Positions 35,231 to 45,086 of a DNA stretch of 64,000 nt are shown here, in pieces; position 1 is the stretch's first letter; each line of letters begins with the position of its first letter. Below the pieces are notes generated by a model, which saw only the letters and a program-made list of their open reading frames with translations, did not search any database and was not told where the DNA came from. This stretch comes from Nocardioides potassii (GTDB lineage: Bacteria; Actinomycetota; Actinomycetes; Propionibacteriales; Nocardioidaceae), in the NCBI RefSeq assembly GCF_021648885.1, contig NZ_JAKJHZ010000005.1:620001-684000 (forward strand). The letters run 5' to 3'. Position numbers and translations under genes: made by a program.

Positions 35231-36057
35231 TGACCACCACGCAGTCGACCCGCACCGAGCGGCCCACGGGCAGCCTCTCCGCCTGGGAGGGCATGACCCG
35301 TCAGCTCGACTACTGGGTGACGGTCTACAAGCGCACCTGGCGCGGGGGAGTCATCAGCTCCTTCGCCGCTCCGCTGTTCTACGTCGTCGCGATGGGGGTG
35401 CTGCTCGGCGGCTTCATCCAGGCCGACCCCGACAGGCTCGAGGGCGCGACGTCCTACCTCGCCTTCATCGTCCCCGGCCTGGTCGCGGCGCACGCGATGC
35501 AGATCGCGGTCAGCGAGTCGACGTACCCCGTCATGGGTGCCATCAAATGGCACAAGACGTTCTTCGCCCAGCTCGCGACGCCGCTCGCCGTGCGCGACCT
35601 CGTCAACGCGTTCATCGCCTTCGTGGTCTTCCGGATCGCCTCGGCGTGTGCGGTGTTCATGCTGGTCCTGGCGCCGTTCGGCGTCTTCGAGAGCTGGTGG
35701 GGCCCGGTCCTCGCCTGGCTGGCGCAGGTGCTCGTCGGCACCGCCTTCGCCCTGCTGACCTTCGGCTACTCCGCGCGACTGAAGTCCGAGGAGGGCTTCG
35801 GCGTCCTGTTCCGGCTCGGAGTGATGCCGCTGACGCTCTTCTCGGGAGCGTTCTTCCCGATCTCGAACCTCGGACCGGTCCTCGAGTGGGCCGCTCGGCT
35901 GACCCCGCTGTGGCACGGCGTCTCGCTGTCGCGGATGTTCTGCCTCGACACGGTCGACTGGTCGCTCGCTGCGGTCAACGCGGGCGTCCTGGTCGTGCTG
36001 TGCCTGATCGGCTGGCGCTGGGCGGTCACCGGTCTCGACAAGCGGCTGGAGGTCTGA
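35230..36057 (+). CDS. ABC-2 type permease subunit 1
   Basis: A 275-residue integral membrane protein with about six spans. The pattern is ABC-2/DrrB-like: an amphipathic N-terminus (VTVYKRTWRGGVISSF), YLAFIVPGLVAAHAMQ, LTLFSGAFFPISNLG and the closing LTPLWHGVSLSR. It pairs with the ATPase and with the next permease, probably as a heterodimer. Start TGATG overlap with the ATPase and stop-start overlap with the next gene show tight coupling. Confidence 0.9.
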   Translation: MTTTQSTRTERPTGSLSAWEGMTRQLDYWVTVYKRTWRGGVISSFAAPLFYVVAMGVLLGGFIQADPDRLEGATSYLAFIVPGLVAAHAMQIAVSESTYPVMGAIKWHKTFFAQLATPLAVRDLVNAFIAFVVFRIASACAVFMLVLAPFGVFESWWGPVLAWLAQVLVGTAFALLTFGYSARLKSEEGFGVLFRLGVMPLTLFSGAFFPISNLGPVLEWAARLTPLWHGVSLSRMFCLDTVDWSLAAVNAGVLVVLCLIGWRWAVTGLDKRLEV

Positions 36058-36863
36058 TGGCCGTCCTCGACCGGGTCGCGATCCCGGCCCCGCTGACGCC
36101 GACCAGCGCGACCCGGCTGCTCGTGCTGCGCAACTTCATCGTCTACAAGTCGGCGTGGAAGCTCTTCCTCACCGGCTTCCTCGAGCCGGTGCTCTACCTG
36201 TTCTCGATCGGCATCGGGGTCGGCCAGCTCATCGACGGCTTCACGTTCCACGGCGAGGAGGTGTCCTACGCCGCCTTCGTGGCACCGGCCATGCTCGCCA
36301 CGTCCGCCTTCAACGGCGCGCTGATGGACAGCACGTTCAACGTGTTCTTCAAGCTCAAGTACGAAAAGTTGTACGACCAGATGCTCGCGACGCCGTTGAC
36401 CACCGGCGACATCGCGCGCGGTGAGATCGCGTGGGGGCTGATCCGCGGGTCCGTCTACTCGGCCGCGTTCCTGCTCGTGATGCTGGCGATGGGGCTCGTC
36501 GAGTCGTGGTGGGCCGTCCTGGCGCTGCCGGCCGCGGTACTAGTTGCGTTCGCCTTCTCCGCGGTCTGCATGGCACTGACCACGTGGATGACGTCCTGGC
36601 AGGACTTCGACAAGATCACCCTCGCCCAGATGCCGCTGTTCCTCTTCTCGGCCACGTTCTTCCCCGTCGAGGCGTTCGGCGACAGCGTGCTGCGCTGGGT
36701 GGTGGAGGCCACGCCGCTCTACCGGGGCGTCGTCCTCTGTCGCGAGCTCACCACCGGGATCGTCACCTGGGAGTCGGCGGTGTCGGTCGTCTACCTCGCC
36801 GTGATGGGCGTGGTCGGCCTGCTCGTCGTACGGCGCCGGCTCGACAAGCTGCTGCTCACCTGA
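36057..36863 (+). CDS. ABC-2 type permease subunit 2
   Basis: A 268-residue permease with about six spans, homologous in layout to subunit 1: LRNFIVYKSAWKLFLTGF, YAAFVAPAMLATSAFNGALM, LFLFSATFFPVEAFG and VEATPLYRGVVLCREL. Two different permeases with one ATPase make a complete heteromeric exporter. A hairpin that may be a terminator follows its stop codon. Confidence 0.9.
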   Translation: MAVLDRVAIPAPLTPTSATRLLVLRNFIVYKSAWKLFLTGFLEPVLYLFSIGIGVGQLIDGFTFHGEEVSYAAFVAPAMLATSAFNGALMDSTFNVFFKLKYEKLYDQMLATPLTTGDIARGEIAWGLIRGSVYSAAFLLVMLAMGLVESWWAVLALPAAVLVAFAFSAVCMALTTWMTSWQDFDKITLAQMPLFLFSATFFPVEAFGDSVLRWVVEATPLYRGVVLCRELTTGIVTWESAVSVVYLAVMGVVGLLVVRRRLDKLLLT

Positions 36864-36868
36864 GGGCC

Positions 36869-36889
36869 TCGCACCCCGTGGTGGTGCGA
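36869..36889 (+). terminator. Candidate hairpin terminator after the ABC operon
   Basis: TCGCACC (36869-36875) pairs with GGTGCGA (36883-36889) around a seven-base loop, starting six bases after the permease stop. There is no T-run, as is common in high-GC genomes. Confidence 0.45.
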
Positions 36890-36947
36890 TGTCGCAGCGC
36901 GGCACTAGCATGACGCACGTCACATCGGTCTGGCCTCGGGAGCTGCT

Positions 36948-39900
36948 GTGCGACCCCACATCCGTCGATCCACCACCCTGCTCGCTGCCCTGACGACCTC
37001 GGTCGTCACGCTGGCGGGCACCGCCCTCACCGCGGGCGTCGTCGCGACGACCGCTGCCCCCGCGGCGGGCGCTCCGCCCGATCGCGTCACCGTGATGGGC
37101 AGCCTCATGGACGAGCTCGGGTGTGCGAGCGAGTGGGACGAGTCCTGCACCGCCACCGACATGACCGACGAGGGCGACGCGTGGGTCCTCGAGGCCGAGG
37201 TGCCGGCCGGCACCTACGAGTGGAAGGTCCGGATCAACGGATCCTGGGACGAGAGCTACGGCGAGGACGGCGGCCAGTCCAACGCGTCCTTCGTCCTGCA
37301 GGCTCCGGCGCGCCTGCGGTTCACCTACGACCCCGAGAGCCACGACATCGCCGTGGCGCCGGCCGACGCTGCGGCGCCGCTGTCGCGCGCGGACCGGAAG
37401 CTGGCCGGCGACAGCCTGCGCAACGACCTCACGCGCGAGCGCCTCTACTTCGTGATGGCCGACCGCTTCGAGAACGGCGACCGCAGCAACGACGACGCGG
37501 GGCTCGGCGCCGACCGGTTGGTCTCCGGCTTCGACCCCACCGACAAGGGGTTCTACCACGGTGGCGACCTGCAGGGCGTGATCGACCGGCTCGACTACAT
37601 CCAGGGCCTCGGCACCACCGCCATCTGGCTGACACCGTCGTTCACGAACAAGCCGGTGCAGGGCGCCCCGGGCAGCGAGTCGGCCGGCTACCACGGCTAC
37701 TGGATCACCGACTTCACTCGGATCGACCCCCACCTCGGCACCAACGCCGACATGGCCCGGCTCGTCCGCCTCGCGCACAAGCGCGGCATCAAGGTGTTCT
37801 TCGACATCATCACCAACCACACCGCCGACGTGATCACCTACGAGGACTCCGCCTACGGGGCGGACGGCAACCTGCCCTACGTCAGCACGCAGGACCAGCC
37901 CTACGTCGACGCCTCCGGCGAGCCCTTCGACGACCGGGACTTCGCCGACGGCTCCGAGCCGTTTCCCGCCGTCGACCTGGACTCGTTCCCCTACCGGCCC
38001 GAGGTGCCGGCGGGCGAGGAGGACGCCAAGGTCCCCGCCTGGCTCAACGACCCCACGCTCTACCACAACCGCGGCACCTCGACCTTCGCCGGAGAGTCCA
38101 ACACCTACGGCGACTTCCCGTCCGGTGCGTACTCGTCCCTCGACGACCTGTGGACCGAGCACCCCAGGGTCGTGCGCGGGATGACCGACATCTACGAGAA
38201 GTGGGTCGACGAGGTCGGCATCGACGGGTTCCGCATCGACACCGTCAAGCACGTCAACATGGAGTTCTGGCAGCAGTTCTCACCTGCGCTGATCGACCAC
38301 GCAGCCGACCGGGGCAACGACGACTTCTTCATGTTCGGCGAGGTCTACGACGCCAGCCCCGAGTTCATGTCCCGCTACACGACCGAGGGCAGGCTGCAGG
38401 CCACCGTCGACTTCGGGTTCCAGGCCGCCGGCTCCGGGTTCGCGCAGGGTGCGCCGACGACCAAGCTCCGCGACTTCTTCGCCTCCGACGACTGGTACAC
38501 CGACACCGACTCCAACGTCTACGAGGCCCCCACCTTCCTCGGCAACCACGACATGGGACGGATCGGCAGCTTCCTGCGCGCCAATGCCGCGAACTACGGA
38601 GAGGGCGAGCTGCTCAAGCGCGACGAGCTCGCCCATGCCCTGATGTACCTGAGCCGCGGCCAGCCGGTCGTCTACTACGGCGACGAGCAGGGGTTCTCCG
38701 CACCCCGCGGCGTCAAGGACGGTATCGGTGACCAGCGGGCCCGTGAGGACATGTTCCCCAGCAAGGTGGCCCTCTACAACGGCTACGACCTGATCGGCAA
38801 CGACGCGACCACGGCCGACTCCAACTTCGACCGCTCCACGCCGCTCTACCGTCGCATCAGCGGCCTGGCCGCACTGCGCGAGCGCTACCCGGCGCTGGCC
38901 GACGGGGCCCAGGTCCACCGGGTCGCGAGCGACACGGCAGGGATCTACGCCTTCAGCCGCGTCTCCGCCCAGGGCCGTGAGTTCGTGGTGGCGCTCAACA
39001 ACGACACCGCGGCCCACTCCGCGACGATCCCCACCTTCGCGCCGGGGACCACCTACCGCGAGGTCTATGCCCTCGGCCAGGGTGGCGGGTCCGCTGCGAA
39101 GGGCGCGCCCGGATCCGTGCACAGCGACGACGAGGGTCGGGTGGACGTGAGCGTCCCTGCACTGGGCGTGCGCGTCTGGCGGGCCGACCGTCCCATTCCT
39201 CGGAGCCGGACCGCGCCGCGCCCCACGTTCGAGAGCCCGACCGCTGGGGGCATCGTCGGGGGTCGCGCCGAGATCGGCGTCGGGCTGCCCGGTGACGAGC
39301 TCACCCAGATCACGTTCGCCTGGCGACCGGTCGGCGGTACGGACTGGCGCACGCTCGGCACCGACGACAATGCGCCCTACCGGGTCTTCCACGACGTCAG
39401 GGACCTGCCCGAGGGGACCCTCGTCGAGTACCGGGCGGTCGCCCGCGACGCCGACGGGGACCTCGGGGTCGCCCAGACCCACGCCCAGGTGGGCACGCCC
39501 GCCGACGACGGCGACCCCGGCACGGACGGTCCCGTGACCCAGCCGGACGCCGTGTCGGTGCCCGGCACGTTCCAGGACGCCGTCGGCTGCGGCAGCGAGT
39601 GGGACCCCGGCTGCCCCGACATCGACCTCGCTCTGGACGCCGACGACCTGGTCTGGTCGCGGACCTTCAGCTCGCCGTCGATCCCCGCCGGCACCTACGC
39701 CTACAAAGTCGCGATCAACGACACGTGGGACGAGAACTACGGAGCCGGCGGGGTGCCCAACGGCGACAACATCCCGCTCGCCGCGACCGGTGACCCGGTC
39801 ACGTTCTGGTACAGCCACCAGACCCACTGGGTGACCAACAGCATCGAGACGCCCCACCTCTTCACGGCTGCCGGCAGCTTCCAGTCCGAGCTGGGGTGCC

Positions 39901-40175
39901 CGGCCGACTGGGCGCCGGGCTGCCTGCGGTCGTGGCTCCAGGACCCCGACGGTGACGGAGTGTGGACCTTCCGCACCACGCAGGTGCCGCCCGGCAGCTA
40001 CGAGGTGAAGGTCGCCCAGGACGAGGCCTGGGACGTCAACTGGGGTGCGGGCGGCGTCCCGGACGGACCCAACATCGCGTTCTCGGTGGAGGCTGGTGAA
40101 GGCGTCCAGCTCTCCTTCGACGAGCAGACCAAGGAGCTGACGGTCTCGACCTACGCCACCGGGACCACTCCCTGA
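36948..40175 (+). CDS. Secreted GH13 alpha-amylase/pullulanase-like enzyme with three X25-type modules
   Basis: 1075 residues from a GTG start. A signal peptide (RR near the start, hydrophobic run, AAPAAGA then mature PPD at about 43) indicates export. An X25-like module spans about 46-130. The GH13 barrel has nucleophile Asp in GFRIDTVKH (about 430), acid Glu in FGEVYD (about 464) and Asp in GNHD (about 535). A linker domain and two more X25-like modules (about 867-958 and 970-1065) follow, each with GC.SEWDPGC-like and PAGTY.YKVAIN.TWDENYG patterns. It should cut alpha-glucans outside the cell. glgA and glgC lie 22 kb away. Confidence 0.9.
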   Translation: MRPHIRRSTTLLAALTTSVVTLAGTALTAGVVATTAAPAAGAPPDRVTVMGSLMDELGCASEWDESCTATDMTDEGDAWVLEAEVPAGTYEWKVRINGSWDESYGEDGGQSNASFVLQAPARLRFTYDPESHDIAVAPADAAAPLSRADRKLAGDSLRNDLTRERLYFVMADRFENGDRSNDDAGLGADRLVSGFDPTDKGFYHGGDLQGVIDRLDYIQGLGTTAIWLTPSFTNKPVQGAPGSESAGYHGYWITDFTRIDPHLGTNADMARLVRLAHKRGIKVFFDIITNHTADVITYEDSAYGADGNLPYVSTQDQPYVDASGEPFDDRDFADGSEPFPAVDLDSFPYRPEVPAGEEDAKVPAWLNDPTLYHNRGTSTFAGESNTYGDFPSGAYSSLDDLWTEHPRVVRGMTDIYEKWVDEVGIDGFRIDTVKHVNMEFWQQFSPALIDHAADRGNDDFFMFGEVYDASPEFMSRYTTEGRLQATVDFGFQAAGSGFAQGAPTTKLRDFFASDDWYTDTDSNVYEAPTFLGNHDMGRIGSFLRANAANYGEGELLKRDELAHALMYLSRGQPVVYYGDEQGFSAPRGVKDGIGDQRAREDMFPSKVALYNGYDLIGNDATTADSNFDRSTPLYRRISGLAALRERYPALADGAQVHRVASDTAGIYAFSRVSAQGREFVVALNNDTAAHSATIPTFAPGTTYREVYALGQGGGSAAKGAPGSVHSDDEGRVDVSVPALGVRVWRADRPIPRSRTAPRPTFESPTAGGIVGGRAEIGVGLPGDELTQITFAWRPVGGTDWRTLGTDDNAPYRVFHDVRDLPEGTLVEYRAVARDADGDLGVAQTHAQVGTPADDGDPGTDGPVTQPDAVSVPGTFQDAVGCGSEWDPGCPDIDLALDADDLVWSRTFSSPSIPAGTYAYKVAINDTWDENYGAGGVPNGDNIPLAATGDPVTFWYSHQTHWVTNSIETPHLFTAAGSFQSELGCPADWAPGCLRSWLQDPDGDGVWTFRTTQVPPGSYEVKVAQDEAWDVNWGAGGVPDGPNIAFSVEAGEGVQLSFDEQTKELTVSTYATGTTP

Positions 40176-40207
40176 CGCCGCCTCTGGCCGGGCCGTCGCG
40201 CGCGTCG

Positions 40208-40220
40208 TAGGTTGCTGGAC
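40208..40220 (+). promoter_or_regulatory. Leaderless promoter before the acyl-CoA ligase gene
   Basis: TAGGTT at 40208-40213 is followed by seven bases and ATG 40221. This supports the ATG over the in-frame TTG at 40212. Confidence 0.45.
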
Positions 40221-41837
40221 ATGGACTCCTACGCACAGGGCGAGGCCGCTCCGGCGCTGCTGGAGGAGACGATCGGGGCCAACCTCGAGCGGACCGTGGC
40301 GTCGTACGGCGACCGCGAGGCGCTCGTCGAGTGCGCCACCGGGCGACGGTGGACCTGGTCCGAGCTGGACCGGGACGTCGACCTCGTCGCCCGTGGCCTG
40401 GTCGGGGCGGGGATCGAGAAGGGCGACCGGGTCGGGATCTGGGGACCCAACAGCGCGGAGTGGACGCTCGTCCAGCTCGCGACCGCCAAGGTCGGGGCGA
40501 TCCTGGTCAACGTCAACCCGTCCTACCGGACCCACGAGCTCGCCTACGTCGTCAACCAGAGCGGGATGCGGCTGCTCGTCAGCGCGACATCGTTCAAGAG
40601 CAGCGACTACCGCTCGATGGTGGAGGAGACGAGGGGCCAGAGCGACGCGCTCGAGCGTGTGGTCTACCTCGACGACGAGCACAGCTGGGACGGCCTGCTG
40701 TCCGAGGGCTCGCAGGTCTCCGCGGACGACCTGCGTGCCCGGGCGTCGTCCCTCGAGCCGCACGACCCGATCAACATCCAGTACACGTCGGGCACCACCG
40801 GCTTCCCGAAGGGCGCGACCCTCAGCCACCGCAACATCCTCAACAACGGCTACCTCGTCGGAGAGACGTGCCGCTACACCGAGCAGGACCGCGTCTGCAT
40901 CCCGGTGCCCTTCTACCACTGCTTCGGGATGGTCATGGGCAACCTCGCGTGCACCTCGCACGGCGCCACGATGGTCATCCCCGCGCCCGGTTTCGACCCG
41001 GCCCTGACCCTGCGTGCGGTCTCCGACGAGCGGTGCACGTCGCTCTACGGCGTGCCGACGATGTTCATCGCGGAGTGGGCGTTGCCGGACCTCGACTCCT
41101 ACGACCTCTCGTCCGTGCGCACCGGGATCATGGCGGGCTCGCCCTGCCCCGAGGAGATGATGAAGAAGCTCATCGACGCGGGCATCGACGAGATGACGAT
41201 CGCCTACGGGATGACCGAGACCTCCCCGGTCTCGACCCAGACGCACACCGACGACTCGCTCGAGCGCAAGGTCGGCACCGTCGGCCGCGTCGCGCCGCAC
41301 CTCGAGGTCAAGATCATCGACCCGGTCAGCGGTGACACGCTCCCGCGCGGCGAGGCGGGGGAGTTCTGCACCCGCGGGTACTCGGTGATGCTCGGCTACT
41401 GGGACGACCCGGAGAAGACCGCCGAGGCGGTGGACGCCGACGGGTGGATGCACACCGGCGACCTCGGCGTGATGGACGAGGACGGCTACGTCCGGATCAC
41501 CGGGCGGATCAAGGACATGGTCATCCGCGGTGGCGAGAACATCTACCCGCGCGAGATCGAGGAGTTCCTCTACACCCACCCCGACATCGAGGACGTCCAG
41601 GTCGTCGGCGTCCCGGATGCGAAGTACGGCGAGGAGCTGTGCGCGTGGCTGCGGATGCGGCCGGGCACCGAACCGCTCGACGCCGCCGCCGTGCGGGCCT
41701 ACGCCGACGGCCGGCTGGCGCACTACAAGATCCCGCGCTACGTGATGGTCGTCGAGGAGTTCCCGATGACCGTGACCGGCAAGGTGCGCAAGGTCGAGAT
41801 GCGCGAGGTGTCGACGCGCGAGCTGGGGCTTGCCTAG
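40221..41837 (+). CDS. AMP-binding acyl-CoA synthetase
   Basis: A 538-residue adenylate-forming enzyme that activates a carboxylic acid with ATP and joins it to CoA. The P-loop [13 protein letters not shown], the YGMTETSP motif, the hinge region [20 protein letters not shown] with [17 protein letters not shown], and the catalytic lysine in TVTGKVRK are all present. Medium- or long-chain fatty acids are the likely substrates. It overlaps tail to tail by four bases with the GNAT gene. Confidence 0.92.
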   Translation: MDSYAQGEAAPALLEETIGANLERTVASYGDREALVECATGRRWTWSELDRDVDLVARGLVGAGIEKGDRVGIWGPNSAEWTLVQLATAKVGAILVNVNPSYRTHELAYVVNQSGMRLLVSATSFKSSDYRSMVEETRGQSDALERVVYLDDEHSWDGLLSEGSQVSADDLRARASSLEPHDPINIQYTSGTTGFPKGATLSHRNILNNGYLVGETCRYTEQDRVCIPVPFYHCFGMVMGNLACTSHGATMVIPAPGFDPALTLRAVSDERCTSLYGVPTMFIAEWALPDLDSYDLSSVRTGIMAGSPCPEEMMKKLIDAGIDEMTIAYGMTETSPVSTQTHTDDSLERKVGTVGRVAPHLEVKIIDPVSGDTLPRGEAGEFCTRGYSVMLGYWDDPEKTAEAVDADGWMHTGDLGVMDEDGYVRITGRIKDMVIRGGENIYPREIEEFLYTHPDIEDVQVVGVPDAKYGEELCAWLRMRPGTEPLDAAAVRAYADGRLAHYKIPRYVMVVEEFPMTVTGKVRKVEMREVSTRELGLA

Positions 41838-42313
41838 CCCAGCACCTTCTGCAGCCAGGTGACGTCGATCCACCGGCCGTGCTTCCGGCCGACCTCGCGC
41901 ATGGTGCCGACGACCTCGAAGCCGCAGGCCCGGTGCAGCGCCATGCTCGCGTCGTTGGGCTGGGCGACCCCGGCCACCGCGAGGTGCACGCCGTCGTCGA
42001 CGAGCAGCGCGAGGAGGGCGTCGTACAGCTGCCGGCCGGTGCCGAGTCCCTGGTGGCCCGGCGCGACGTAGATCGTGGTCTCCCGCGTGTGGACGTAGGC
42101 GGGCTTGGGGCGGAAGGGCGACGACGTCGCGTAGCCGACGACCAGTCCGTCGTGCTCGGCCACGAGGAAGTGGTCGTCGCCGGCGATCTTCTCCTCCCAG
42201 AGCTCCATCGAACGGCCCTCGTGGTCGAAGGTCGCGTGTCCCTCGCGAGCCTCGTGCGCGTAGATCTCGGAGACGGGCTCGAGGTCGGCGGGAAGTGCGC
42301 GGCGGATGTCCAT
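41834..42313 (-). CDS. GNAT acetyltransferase (PAT/Bar-like)
   Basis: A 159-residue GNAT enzyme. Motif [20 protein letters not shown] carries the acetyl-CoA pyrophosphate loop (Q-x-x-G-x-G). It opens [20 protein letters not shown] and ends [21 protein letters not shown], the pattern of phosphinothricin/methionine-derivative acetyltransferases. The actual acceptor is not known. GACAAT lies seven bases before the ATG, suggesting a leaderless transcript. Confidence 0.88.
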   Translation of the reverse strand: MDIRRALPADLEPVSEIYAHEAREGHATFDHEGRSMELWEEKIAGDDHFLVAEHDGLVVGYATSSPFRPKPAYVHTRETTIYVAPGHQGLGTGRQLYDALLALLVDDGVHLAVAGVAQPNDASMALHRACGFEVVGTMREVGRKHGRWIDVTWLQKVLG

Positions 42314-42356
42314 TCCCCGCATTGTCCCCGGTGCCGGGGCTGGTTGGATGACCGAC

Positions 42357-42884
42357 ATGAGCGACGCGATCGTCCCGGACACCAAGGACTGGACCTGGGT
42401 GCTGGAGCGCTCGTGCGCGGAGTGCGGCTTCGACCCCACCGCGCAGGGCCTCGCCGACCTGCCGCGCCTGGTGCACGACACCGCGATGAGCTGGGCCCAG
42501 GTGCTCGAGCGTGGGGACGTCGGGGAGCGTCCCGAGCCGCACGTCTGGTCGGCCCTCGAGTACGGGTGCCACGTCCGGGACGTGCACGTCCTGTTCGCCA
42601 AGCGCCTCCGGCTGATGCTCGAGGAGGACGAGCCGACGTTCGCCAACTGGGACCAGGACGCCACGGCGGTCGAGCGCGACTACGCCAACGAGGACGCGGC
42701 GATCGTGTCGGTCGCCCTCGTGGAGGCCGCCGCCGACGTCGGGGCGGTCTACGCCTCGGTCACCGACGCCACCAAGGACCGCCCCGGCGTGCGGTCCAAC
42801 GGGGACCGCTTCACCGTCGAGACACTCGGCACCTACCACCTGCACGACGTCGTCCACCACCTGCACGACGTGGGCGCCGGATGA
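42357..42884 (+). CDS. DinB-superfamily protein
   Basis: A 175-residue four-helix DinB-like protein. Typical features: W..VLERSCAECGFDP at the start, RPEPHVWSALEYGCHVRDVHVLFAKRL in the middle with a possible metal histidine (CHVRDV), and closing histidines in YHLHDVVHHLHDV, which could complete a metal site. Such proteins include mycothiol- or bacillithiol-dependent transferases; the substrate is unknown. TTGGAT seven bases before the ATG suggests leaderless expression. An in-frame ATG at 42348 is an alternative. The stop overlaps the methyltransferase start. Confidence 0.83.
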   Translation: MSDAIVPDTKDWTWVLERSCAECGFDPTAQGLADLPRLVHDTAMSWAQVLERGDVGERPEPHVWSALEYGCHVRDVHVLFAKRLRLMLEEDEPTFANWDQDATAVERDYANEDAAIVSVALVEAAADVGAVYASVTDATKDRPGVRSNGDRFTVETLGTYHLHDVVHHLHDVGAG

Positions 42885-43507
42885 CGGACCAGCAGGCGAC
42901 CGTCCACGCCTACGACCTCGACGCGCGGGCGTACGCCGACAGCGGGCCGGTCGTCCCCGACTCGGTCCGCGCGGACATCGAGGAACTCGTCGACCGGCTC
43001 GGGGCGGGCGCGAGGGTGCTCGAGATCGGGTCCGGCGGTGGGCGGGACGCGCGGCTGATGGAGTCGCTCGGCCTGCGAGCGCGGCGTACGGACATCACGC
43101 CGGGCTTCGTCGCCCTCCTGCGCGAGCAGGGCCACGCGGCCGACGTCCTCGACCCGTTGGTCGACGACCTCTCCTCGCCGGACGGGCCGTACGACGGCGT
43201 GTGGGCAAACGCCTCGCTGCTGCACGTGCGGCGCGCAGACCTGCCGACCGTCCTGGCGCGGCTGGCCGAGGTGACCCGCTCCGGCGGCGTGCTGCGCGCG
43301 TCGCTCAAGGAGGGCGCCGGCGAGGGGTGGTCGACCCACGGGTCGATCAGCCGGCCGCGACACTTCACGTACTGGCAGGCCTCCGACCTGCAGGCGGTGG
43401 TGGCTGCCTCGGGGTGGTCGGACGTCGCCGTCCGGTCGGGCGTGGCGGGCTCGCGCGGGGAGACCTGGCTCGAGGTGTCGGCGGTCCGTGATGAGGTGTC
43501 CTCGTGA
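42881..43507 (+). CDS. SAM-dependent methyltransferase
   Basis: A 208-residue class I methyltransferase. Motif I VLEIGSGGGRDARLM binds S-adenosylmethionine, and ANASLLHVRRADLPTVL is the usual post-motif region. The acceptor substrate is not evident. It begins at the ATG overlapping the DinB stop and ends over the DUF3046 start, so four genes from 42357 to 44960 are translationally coupled. Confidence 0.88.
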   Translation: MTDQQATVHAYDLDARAYADSGPVVPDSVRADIEELVDRLGAGARVLEIGSGGGRDARLMESLGLRARRTDITPGFVALLREQGHAADVLDPLVDDLSSPDGPYDGVWANASLLHVRRADLPTVLARLAEVTRSGGVLRASLKEGAGEGWSTHGSISRPRHFTYWQASDLQAVVAASGWSDVAVRSGVAGSRGETWLEVSAVRDEVSS

Positions 43508-43698
43508 GGCACACGGAGTTCTGGGCGCGGCTCGACGACGTCCTGGGCCGCAGCTACTCGCGCACCTGGGCGGAGCTGACGGTCGTGCGCGACCTCGACG
43601 GCCGCACCACGCAGGAGGCGCTCGACGCCGGCATGCCGCCCAAGGAGGTATGGGCGGCAGTGCGCCGTCAGCTCGAGCTGCCCGAGAGCGAGCGGTGA
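43504..43698 (+). CDS. DUF3046 small protein (64 aa)
   Basis: A 64-residue DUF3046 protein from a GTG start: RHTEFWARLDDVLG, SYSRTWAELTVVRDLDGRT and ALDAGMPPKEVWAAVR are characteristic. The gene is found upstream of recA in many actinobacteria, as here. Function is unknown. Start and stop both overlap neighbours. Confidence 0.9.
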   Translation: MRHTEFWARLDDVLGRSYSRTWAELTVVRDLDGRTTQEALDAGMPPKEVWAAVRRQLELPESER

Positions 43699-44960
43699 GC
43701 AGCTCCCACGCCCTCGTGGCGGCCGACCTCGACGTGGCGGTCGTCCAGCGTCACACCGTCCGCACGCTGCTGGTCTCCCAGGCGGTCGGTGCGGTCGGGG
43801 TGACCATCGGTGTCACGACGTCGTCGCTGCTGGCCCGCGACATCACGGGCAGCGACACGATGGCCGGGCTGGCGCAGACCTTCCAGGTGCTCGGCACCGC
43901 GGCGTCGGCCTACGGGCTGGCGCGGGTGATGGGGCGGCGCGGGCGCCGCGTCGGCCTCGTCACCGGCTACCTCCTCGGTGCCAGCGGCGCCGTGCTCGCG
44001 GTGGTCGCGGGCGTCATGGACTCGATGCCGGTCCTGCTGCTCGGGTCCGTGCTCCTGGGCGCGACCACGGCCGTCAACACTGGTTCACGCTACGCCGCGA
44101 CGGACCTGGCGACCGAGGAGCACCGCGCGCGGGCACTCTCGATGGTCGTGTGGGCCAGCACGATCGGCGCGGTGGCCGGCCCCAACCTGATCGGCGTGGG
44201 CGGGGCGGCCGGACGCTCGCTCGGCATCCCCGAGCTCACCGGTGGGTTCGCCATCGGCGCCGTGGTGCTCGCCGTCACCGCGGGCTGGGTGTGGTGGCGA
44301 CTGCGGCCCGACCCGCTCCTCCTCGCGCAGGCTGCTGCCGGGCTCACACCGTCGTCCGGTGCCGAGCCGCGTGGACGCTCGTGGGGGCGCTTCGTCGACG
44401 TGGTGCGTGCCGTGCCGGTGGTCGGCGCGGCGGTCGTCGCGATGGCCTGCGCGCACGCGGCGATGGTCACCGTGATGATCATGACCCCGCTCCACATGGA
44501 GCACGGTGGCGCGCAGCTCGAGGTGATCGGCTTCGTCATCTCCGTGCACGTGGCCGGGATGTTCGCCTTCTCGCCGGTCGTCGGGTGGGCCACGGACCGG
44601 TTCGGTCGCAGCGCCGTGCTCGTCGCGGGCGGGGTGCTGCTGCTGGTGGCGCTCACGCTGTGCGCCGTGTCGCCGACCGGGACGTCGTGGGAGATCACCT
44701 CCGGACTCTTCCTCCTCGGCCTGGGGTGGTCGTGCGCCACCGTGGCCTCCTCGACCGTCATCGCCGACCGCACGCCGATCGCCGCCCGCACCGACGTGCA
44801 GGGCACGTCCGACATGGCCATGGCGCTGACGGCTGCCGGCGGGGGAGCCCTGGCCGGTGTCGTCGTGGGGTGGTGGGGCTACTCCGCGCTGTCCGTCGTC
44901 GCCGAGCTCCTCGCGCTCGCCGTGGTGGCCGCGGGCGTGCTGGTCCGCGCACGGGACTGA
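43695..44960 (+). CDS. MFS transporter
   Basis: A 421-residue permease with about twelve membrane segments. LARVMGRRGRRVGLVTGYLLG resembles the conserved loop 2-3 of the major facilitator superfamily, and VVGWATDRFGRSAVLVAGG is the matching loop of the second half. Cargo unknown; drug efflux is typical of this subgroup. It starts at GTG over the DUF3046 stop and is followed by the recA promoter region. Confidence 0.88.
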   Translation: MSSSHALVAADLDVAVVQRHTVRTLLVSQAVGAVGVTIGVTTSSLLARDITGSDTMAGLAQTFQVLGTAASAYGLARVMGRRGRRVGLVTGYLLGASGAVLAVVAGVMDSMPVLLLGSVLLGATTAVNTGSRYAATDLATEEHRARALSMVVWASTIGAVAGPNLIGVGGAAGRSLGIPELTGGFAIGAVVLAVTAGWVWWRLRPDPLLLAQAAAGLTPSSGAEPRGRSWGRFVDVVRAVPVVGAAVVAMACAHAAMVTVMIMTPLHMEHGGAQLEVIGFVISVHVAGMFAFSPVVGWATDRFGRSAVLVAGGVLLLVALTLCAVSPTGTSWEITSGLFLLGLGWSCATVASSTVIADRTPIAARTDVQGTSDMAMALTAAGGGALAGVVVGWWGYSALSVVAELLALAVVAAGVLVRARD

Positions 44961-45002
44961 CGTCGCACACCGTCCGCGACACGCCGCGCTCGAACACGGC
45001 AT

Positions 45003-45016
45003 CGAACACCTGTTCG
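45003..45016 (+). promoter_or_regulatory. LexA box (SOS operator) upstream of recA
   Basis: CGAACACCTGTTCG matches the actinobacterial LexA consensus (CGAAC-N4-GTTCG) exactly. It lies 137 bases before the recA ATG and just upstream of a -10-like TACTGT at 45020-45025. LexA bound here would repress until RecA filaments form. Confidence 0.85.
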
Positions 45017-45086
45017 GGCTACTGTGCATCCACAGGTACGACGCCGGGCGAGGTCGTCCACAGCGATCGACCGTCCTGATCAGGGA

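Noticed and set aside
40212..40220. TTG at 40212 as the start of the acyl-CoA ligase
   Set aside because: It lies inside the TAGGTT promoter box; the ATG nine bases later fits the leaderless spacing.
38280..42866. Very long open frame (about 1500 codons) on the minus strand opposite the amylase and acyl-CoA ligase genes
   Set aside because: It is a shadow of GC-rich codons: the amino-acid mix is dominated by Val, Gly, Arg and Asp, with no domain, and it lies over genes with clear catalytic motifs.
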